Of a stretch of 64,000 nucleotides of DNA, positions 60,355-64,000 are shown piece by piece. Each line of letters opens with the position of its first letter. Position 1 is the first letter of the stretch. The stretch is taken from positions 9,748,208-9,812,207 of the forward strand of contig CM060203.1 of the NCBI GenBank assembly GCA_030562195.1, given 5' to 3'. Source of the DNA: Nipponacmea schrenckii. Its lineage: Eukaryota > Mollusca > Gastropoda > Lottiidae. The notes beneath the pieces were generated by a model. That model saw nothing but the letters and a program-made list of their open reading frames with translations, was not told where the DNA came from and did no database searches. Both the position numbers and the translations under genes were made by a program.

Positions 60355-61937
60355 TCATCCACTACAGGTACAGCCACTGTCTATGATATTGGGTAGAGTT
60401 TTTCGAACTATCTCATTTTGTGATTTTATATAAATAAGAGTCAAAGACAATCGACGTTCTGGTTGACAATAAACATCGTCTGAATATTCATTGCAGGATC
60501 CCGAACAAATACCAGTTTCAAAACTCCGTGGATACAAAATCCAATTTTCCCATCCAAGCTCTGCCATGGTAACATTCATTTTCTGCGTACAGCACGACGT
60601 CATATCCGATACGCAGGTATCATTTAGATCACGTTTATTTCGACTTTTTAAATTTTCTTGGTCGGATCTGGTCTTTTTCTGTAAAATGATGTATGGACGA
60701 AAGTCGTTTAGTGTTTCATTTTGTTTCTTTTGTGAGTTACTCGAATTTCTGTATACGTAGGCCATATCTATATTGGCCCACTTTTCACATCTCCTGCAAG
60801 TTATTTTCAGATAGATGTCTTTATGTTTGGTTTTTGTCATTTTTCGCAGTAATCTCATGGGTAATTTCAGATTCAACCACTTTTCCTTTCGAAGTCTGAC
60901 TTTTCTCACTGCAAGTCTTTTCATACGCCTTCTCTTTGGATGGAACCCATGTATTATAATCTTCATCCGTCTTGTCTTTATTTTCCGTCTCCCATTTGAC
61001 GTTTTGCTTTTATGTTGTTTTGAACGTAGCCTTATTAACAAATGTGCACTTTTTACATTTTTCCAGATGTTGTTGTTGTAACCTTTCATTTTAAACTTCA
61101 GGGTATGGACTTCGTCTGAAAGCAGAATTTAAAGTGGGGTGTAGTCGTCATTTCCATACAGTTTGCCAGCTAATTATCTTACAGTTCAGAACTCGTCTAA
61201 ACATGATTAAAGAAAGCCACACAAAGTGTGGAATACAGCTTAATTACTGTATGTAATAGTCAGCACATTATTATATCCAACACTCACAGAAATCCTCAGA
61301 TTATCAAGAGTGGCTATTCTGACAGCTAAAATCGGAGGGGTACAAACTTAAATTAAACATAAAAAGAAAAGACAATCGAATGATAAAACTGGCATAAAAA
61401 ATCATTGAATTCATTTGCAGGCAGACATGGTGAAATAAAATATAAATCTATATTGAAGTCGAATCTATCATTACTATGTTACACTTTTTTATGGACGGAA
61501 CTCAAATTACAGTCAAAACTATATGTGCAGAAATCATTGTATATTGGCAGTGTCAGGGGCAAATCGTTTTATTAATTTTTTTATTCTAGATCACATTTGC
61601 TTTCCAGATTTCGTGTACATAATTCTCACCTGTTGGTTCAGAAAGAATAACCACCATGTTGGCTTTCTTGGTGTTCCTGGCGACAACAGTAGAACCATAA
61701 TTAAGTTGTGAAAACACCAGTGTTGATATTGGTGGTTTGGTGCTAGTTTCGTTAACTCGTGGTTGTGTCGGTAGCCTCAATCCAGACAGAATTCTGGATT
61801 TAAGAAGAGCTAGCTGATGCAAACGCCGAACACTCGCTGACAAAGATGGTCGGTTATCCCTCAATGTTTCAAGACGAGGTCTGCAGACAGCGGTCGTTAC
61901 CATTATCATTAGTAACAAATATAAACAGTGAAACATG
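60355..61937 (-). CDS. Divergent TGF-beta superfamily ligand
   Basis: Exon 1 (61937-61630, ATG at 61936) and exon 2 (61115-60355) join in phase 1 to give 355 residues. Residues 1-20 are a signal peptide (core LYLLLMIMVTTAVC). The propeptide has LLKSRILSGLRLPTQPRVN, the helix typical of TGF-beta family prodomains, and after the junction DEVHTLKFKMKGY then NVKSAHLLIRLR. The furin site RNKR (261-264) releases a 91-residue mature domain with SCC, LGWENWILYP, CSGSC, YCQP and GCTCSG, the cystine-knot pattern. It acts as a secreted ligand for TGF-beta-type receptor kinases. Most like the activin/myostatin branch by the nine-cysteine style N-terminus, but too divergent to name. Oddities: the inter-chain Cys is replaced by Tyr and only eight residues lie between CSGSC and YCQP. 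Confidence 0.9.
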
Positions 61938-64000
61938 CTGTAAAAGAGAAAGAGCACGACGTAATATACACCTGCTTGAACAGTGCATAATGCTGGGAAT
62001 ATAAATGTTTCTTGGTAAAAGTTCAGGAAAATTCTTTGTATGTTATTTGCTATAAATCATTAACGGATGCTTAATACATGCTTTTTGATCCAAACTGTGA
62101 TTAAGAGTTTGCAAACCCCCAAAAATTCCCAGCGGCAAAGTGATGACAGGCAGCAGATTCCACATTCCACCCAAGGGAAGACAGAATGTTGAACTTGTGC
62201 TGTTGCTCAACATAGACAGCGACATCGTCAAGGTAAACTGTAAAAAGTTTAACCATCGGTGATCATTGATCTTGTACACGTAATTGTTTTGATACTAACA
62301 ATTTGAAATTTCTATGTGATAAGAATTATGCCACTTCTCGCCTTAAATATTTGATTTATTGGTTGAGAATATTGCGCGGGAAATATCTCTTAGTGAATAA
62401 ATATGATAAAAGCTTTCTTTCTTGTAAGGAGATATGATTATTTTTTTGTAGCCATGTCCTATTTAACAATGCAAAAAGCACGTGTCATGCAGATTTTAAA
62501 GAAAATAAAAAGCACGTCTTACCTGATTATACAGTACGTGTTTAAATTGGAAAAGTTCAAATGAAAATATTTTAACACGAGGAGATGAAGCGTTTTTATG
62601 TTACCACTTATCTTAAACAGATTATCGTCGATTGCCAAAAAATGAAAAAACAAATCTTTCACAGCATCGTCATCTTCTATTGTGCTTCTATCAGTAACAA
62701 AATATCGCAATCATCTTCGTCTGCCAGGTTTCTGATACGTGTTTACTCATGGTGTACACTTTTCTTGTATTTTACTCATATGTACATATTTTCTGTCAAA
62801 TATTATATTGTTTTATAATATATATTTTTGTATCTATTTGTTTGTGAGAGTTTTTTATTTATTTTATTATTATTATTTTTTTTTTTTGTTTAATGGTGTT
62901 CTACATTTCAGCGTTTTTTTATTTTTTTTAATTTTTTAATTACGTTAAGTTGTTTTTCTGGGTGTATGATTACATTAATTTTGTAGCCTATTCAGTTGCA
63001 ACGACTCGTAGTATGTTTCCCCCCTGGGCCCTTGAAGTCTCATTTGAAGTGAAAATTAAGCTCTCAAATTTCCCTTGAGGACATCTAACATCAATTGGCT
63101 TCTGAGTGCCTCTGAGTGGCCTCTGGCAGCCTCTGGTCCCCCGAAATCAATGATCTTCGGTCCTTCGGAGCTTGGAAAGAATTTCTGCAGGACGCCAGAT
63201 ACTACAGTTATAAACTGGTATATATATCTTATGTATTGGATCAAGAATCCTTAATTGTTTAAGTATTGTCAAAAAGCGACATGAACGAGTATTCTAATCT
63301 AGTTTCTGTCTTATTTAGTGCTGTTTAATCTGCCTCTGCCAATGCTGATAAAGCTATCTCTTGTTAAACTATAAAACTATGTAACAATTGATCGTTAAGC
63401 CACTGAGAAAATCTGCTTTCATTCAAGATATAGTCTTTGTACCTCTATTGATGTAGATTTTGTACATTTCTGATACAAAATGTAAAGGATAATGCTATGA
63501 TGCCTTAAGGAGACAACAAATTGTTTATGTTTAGTTTTAAAGTAGGGTAACCCATTATGTAAACTGTGCCAAATAGAACATATTTAATCCATGTTGACCT
63601 GCCTTTCACTTCTTAAGCTTCACGGTGAAATTTCACATTCGCGCCAAATTTTCAAGATGACGACTAGACAGACTTGTGGTGAAAATACTTGAATTCCACC
63701 CACAATATAGTCGTCTGGTACTTCCAGTTACTCGACATTTTAAGGTTTAGGAGCTAAATGATTCTGGATAATCGAAACTATGTAATCGTCTGGGAGGATT
63801 GTTTTTGGGGTTTTTTTTATTGCCATCATTTATTGTGCCAAATATATTAAGGTCAATTGCAGAAGGACGTGCCGTTTGTAGGTTATATTTATTTAGAGAA
63901 AAATATTTAACCGAAAAACAACAAAAACAAAATATCTACCATAGGTTTTACTTTCTGTCTGATTAAAATAGGCTAAGTTACAGCTTTATATTTCAGTTTT
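61938..64000. other. Upstream flank of the TGF-beta gene
   Basis: The acceptor TCTTTTACAG before the ATG requires an upstream exon on the minus strand. One candidate ends at 62522 with the donor ATAATCAG|GTAAGA; the open segment upstream of it (about 62600-62710, with STIEDDDAVKDLFFHFL) may be 5' UTR. A T-rich low-complexity stretch lies at 62820-62940. No other gene is supported to the end of the window. Confidence 0.35.

Noticed and set aside
62043..62279. 78-residue minus-strand frame upstream of the TGF-beta gene
   Set aside because: No splice continuity with the TGF-beta exons and no recognisable domain.
63056..63244. Minus-strand frame with PEAARGHSEALRSQ
   Set aside because: It comes from a short internal GCCTCTGAGTGGCCTCTGG repeat; no other support.

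Overview
The window is AT-rich, intron-rich animal DNA. It has long introns, consensus GT/AG splice sites, minisatellites and small inverted-repeat elements. No operon-like gene packing, ribosomal RNA, tRNA or CRISPR array was seen. Gene content (class III myosin, TMEM19, a TGF-beta ligand, small amidated-peptide precursors) and a dispersed short motif at 34451-34464 suggest a lophotrochozoan, most likely a mollusc. The phylum is an inference; the sequence does not prove it.

Layout. (1) 1-23551, + strand: the 3' part of a class III unconventional myosin (MYO3), with an N-terminal kinase, myosin motor, six IQ motifs and a tail ending in a DFRxxL motif. I resolved 35 phase-consistent exons encoding 1,624 residues plus stop; the 5' end lies outside the window. 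Introns hold three tandem-repeat arrays, two copies of a SINE-like repeat, a terminal-inverted-repeat element, two decayed copies of one exon, a 15-nt micro-exon and a possible alternative last exon. (2) 23552-28398: 3' flank, a possible minus-strand coding exon at 25755-25943 and an inverted-repeat element. (3) 28399-45514: three same-strand genes for small secreted precursors, spaced over 17 kb. All have a signal peptide exon, a middle exon and a tiny last exon encoding a vicinal-cysteine Cys-Cys-Asn core, with phase-1 introns at both junctions. They look like a tandem family of amidated peptides that I cannot match to a named family. This is the best candidate for a previously undescribed system. 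Between them are a large minisatellite and a 442-bp foldback element with a 6-bp target-site duplication. (4) 46.8-48.9 kb: unassigned open segments that may be exons. (5) 50057-52970, - strand: TMEM19, six coding exons, 326 residues. (6) 53.4-55.4 kb: a family of decayed repeats and the C-terminal zinc-finger remnant of a non-LTR retrotransposon. (7) 60355-61937, - strand: a divergent TGF-beta superfamily ligand, two coding exons, 355 residues, lacking the inter-chain cysteine and almost all of the wrist segment. The rest (62-64 kb) shows no convincing gene.

The genes do not form one pathway. MYO3 is an actin motor-kinase, TMEM19 a membrane protein, and the three peptide precursors and the TGF-beta ligand are secreted signalling candidates. 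The three peptide genes are the only evident functional cluster. All models come from reading splice sites and frames by eye; no alignment or database search was run.
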